Assembly: GCF_012396365.1 (NCBI RefSeq)
Contig: NZ_JAAXPG010000007.1
Coordinates: forward strand, 62,001-126,000
Source: Nocardiopsis alborubida
GTDB lineage: Bacteria; Actinomycetota; Actinomycetes; Streptosporangiales; Streptosporangiaceae
DNA length: 64,000 bases
Direction of reading: 5' to 3'
The position numbers and the translations under genes were made by a program. Positions 63,419 through 64,000 of the stretch are shown here, piece by piece; positions within the stretch are counted from its first letter, which is position 1, and each line of letters opens with the position of its first letter. Under the pieces are notes generated by a model. The model was not told where the DNA came from. It saw only the letters and a program-made list of their open reading frames with translations, and ran no database searches.

Positions 63419-63574
63419 GCCACCACGCCCGCCCGTCACCCTCCACCGCCCGGGGGCCGCTGCGCGGGGAAGTGGGACACCCGCGGCCGACGCCTGTGAA
63501 CCGTCGCTCCGGTGACCGGATCCGGCCTCCGTAGCCCTCTTCTGCGGCTGTCGATGCTCTGGTAGAACGACCCC

Positions 63575-63748
63575 GTGGACCCCCAAGGACTCCTCGCGCT
63601 GCTCCTCCTCGTCCTCTTCTCCGCGTACTCGGTCCACTCCGGCCTCAAGGACCTGTCGGCGGCCCTGCGGACCCGGCGGGACGCCCGCCTCCTGGACCGA
63701 ACCGGCGTGCGCGCGCGGGGAGTCGTCACATCCGTGCACCGTTCCTGA
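63575..63748 (+). CDS. Small membrane protein, perhaps a truncated DUF3592-like protein
   Basis: 57 residues from GTG 63575: a single hydrophobic helix (LLALLLLVLFSAYSV), a basic stretch and RTGVRARGVVTSVHRS before the stop. The ending resembles the start of a DUF3592 extracellular domain, so this may be the N-terminus of a longer gene cut by a stop codon, or a genuine small protein. No strong ribosome-binding site. Confidence 0.45.
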   Translation: MDPQGLLALLLLVLFSAYSVHSGLKDLSAALRTRRDARLLDRTGVRARGVVTSVHRS

Positions 63749-63761
63749 ACAGTGATCAGAA

Positions 63762-63779
63762 GTGACCCCAGGGGGTCAC
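63762..63779. repeat. Perfect inverted repeat GTGACCCC-AG-GGGGTCAC
   Basis: 8-bp arms and a 2-bp centre, 14 bp after the small ORF. It may be a terminator or an operator. Confidence 0.45.
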
Positions 63780-63931
63780 ACTGGTACCGCACCCATCCCG
63801 AACGGTGCTGGATGGGCTGGGTCACCGCGTTCCTGCCCCGTCCGGCCACGCGCATCGCGTGCACGCTCCGTGACGGGTGGGCGGTTTCCCTCACGCCCAG
63901 AACTCCCCGATGCGGCCTGGATGGTCCGATG

Positions 63932-63960
63932 CCCCACACCATCACCCTGGTGGTGTGGGG
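63932..63960. terminator. Hairpin at the right edge
   Basis: CCCCACACCA / TGGTGTGGGG, 10-bp perfect stem with a 9-nt loop. The flanking 250 bp to the window end hold no gene I can support. Confidence 0.5.
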
Positions 63961-64000
63961 GCGGTGCCGTCCGTCGCCGGACCGGGTGGCCCTGGGCGCG

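Noticed and set aside
63812..64000. A plus frame open to the right edge beginning MGWVTAFLPRPATR.
   Set aside because: Its composition is not protein-like and a strong hairpin (63932-63960) lies inside it.

Overview
The window is very GC-rich and third-codon-position GC-rich, with frequent GTG starts, 1-11 bp gene overlaps and typical actinomycete families (DUF397/XRE-DUF5753, GlxA-type AraC, DUF6807, DUF993, DUF6297, many TetR regulators). This fits a filamentous actinobacterium. A Nocardiopsis-like member of Streptosporangiales is my best guess, but no rRNA or marker gene is present to fix it. I saw no rRNA, tRNA, CRISPR array or intact transposon.

Left part (1-16.5 kb) is a carbohydrate-acid catabolic locus. 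A rightward operon holds DUF993, a sugar-phosphate isomerase/epimerase, 5-dehydro-4-deoxyglucarate dehydratase and an enolase-superfamily dehydratase. A small membrane/regulator cluster follows. Then come leftward genes for a LacI regulator, an NAD-epimerase, DUF6807 and two Gfo/Idh/MocA oxidoreductases. Divergent from these is a complete sugar ABC importer (two permeases and a binding lipoprotein). Three near-identical 14-bp palindromes, at the LacI gene, the oxidoreductase start and the importer promoter, suggest one LacI regulon.

16.5-23.4 kb holds exporter, acetyltransferase and regulator genes. One is a TetR/carboxylesterase pair with a two-site operator. 23.4-29.9 kb is a leftward block of siphovirus-type tail genes: tail tube, frameshifted assembly chaperones, tape measure, distal tail, Gp37-like and others. 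I see no head, terminase, integrase or lysis gene. It is followed by a 1.2-kb gene-poor, less GC-rich stretch and then NADP-glutamate dehydrogenase.

32.5-50.5 kb is a mosaic of single genes: hydrolase, aldo/keto reductase, secreted lipoprotein, I36-type inhibitor, purple acid phosphatase, GlxA regulator, FAD monooxygenase, DUF418 protein and a two-component system. Several genes are decayed: an XRE/DUF5753 remnant, an acetyltransferase remnant and a frameshifted methyltransferase.

50.5-64 kb is rich in drug-resistance-like functions. It has a TetR/UvrA-like (DrrC-type) pair whose operators match those of the TetR/esterase locus 32 kb away, an ABC transporter pair, a WYL/DinB pair, a TetR/acyltransferase pair, a sugar O-acetyltransferase and an ABC exporter. 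The exporter promoter has a SoxR/MerR-like palindrome in a 19-bp spacer. Leaderless promoters (a -10 box ending 6-7 bp before the start codon) recur across the window.
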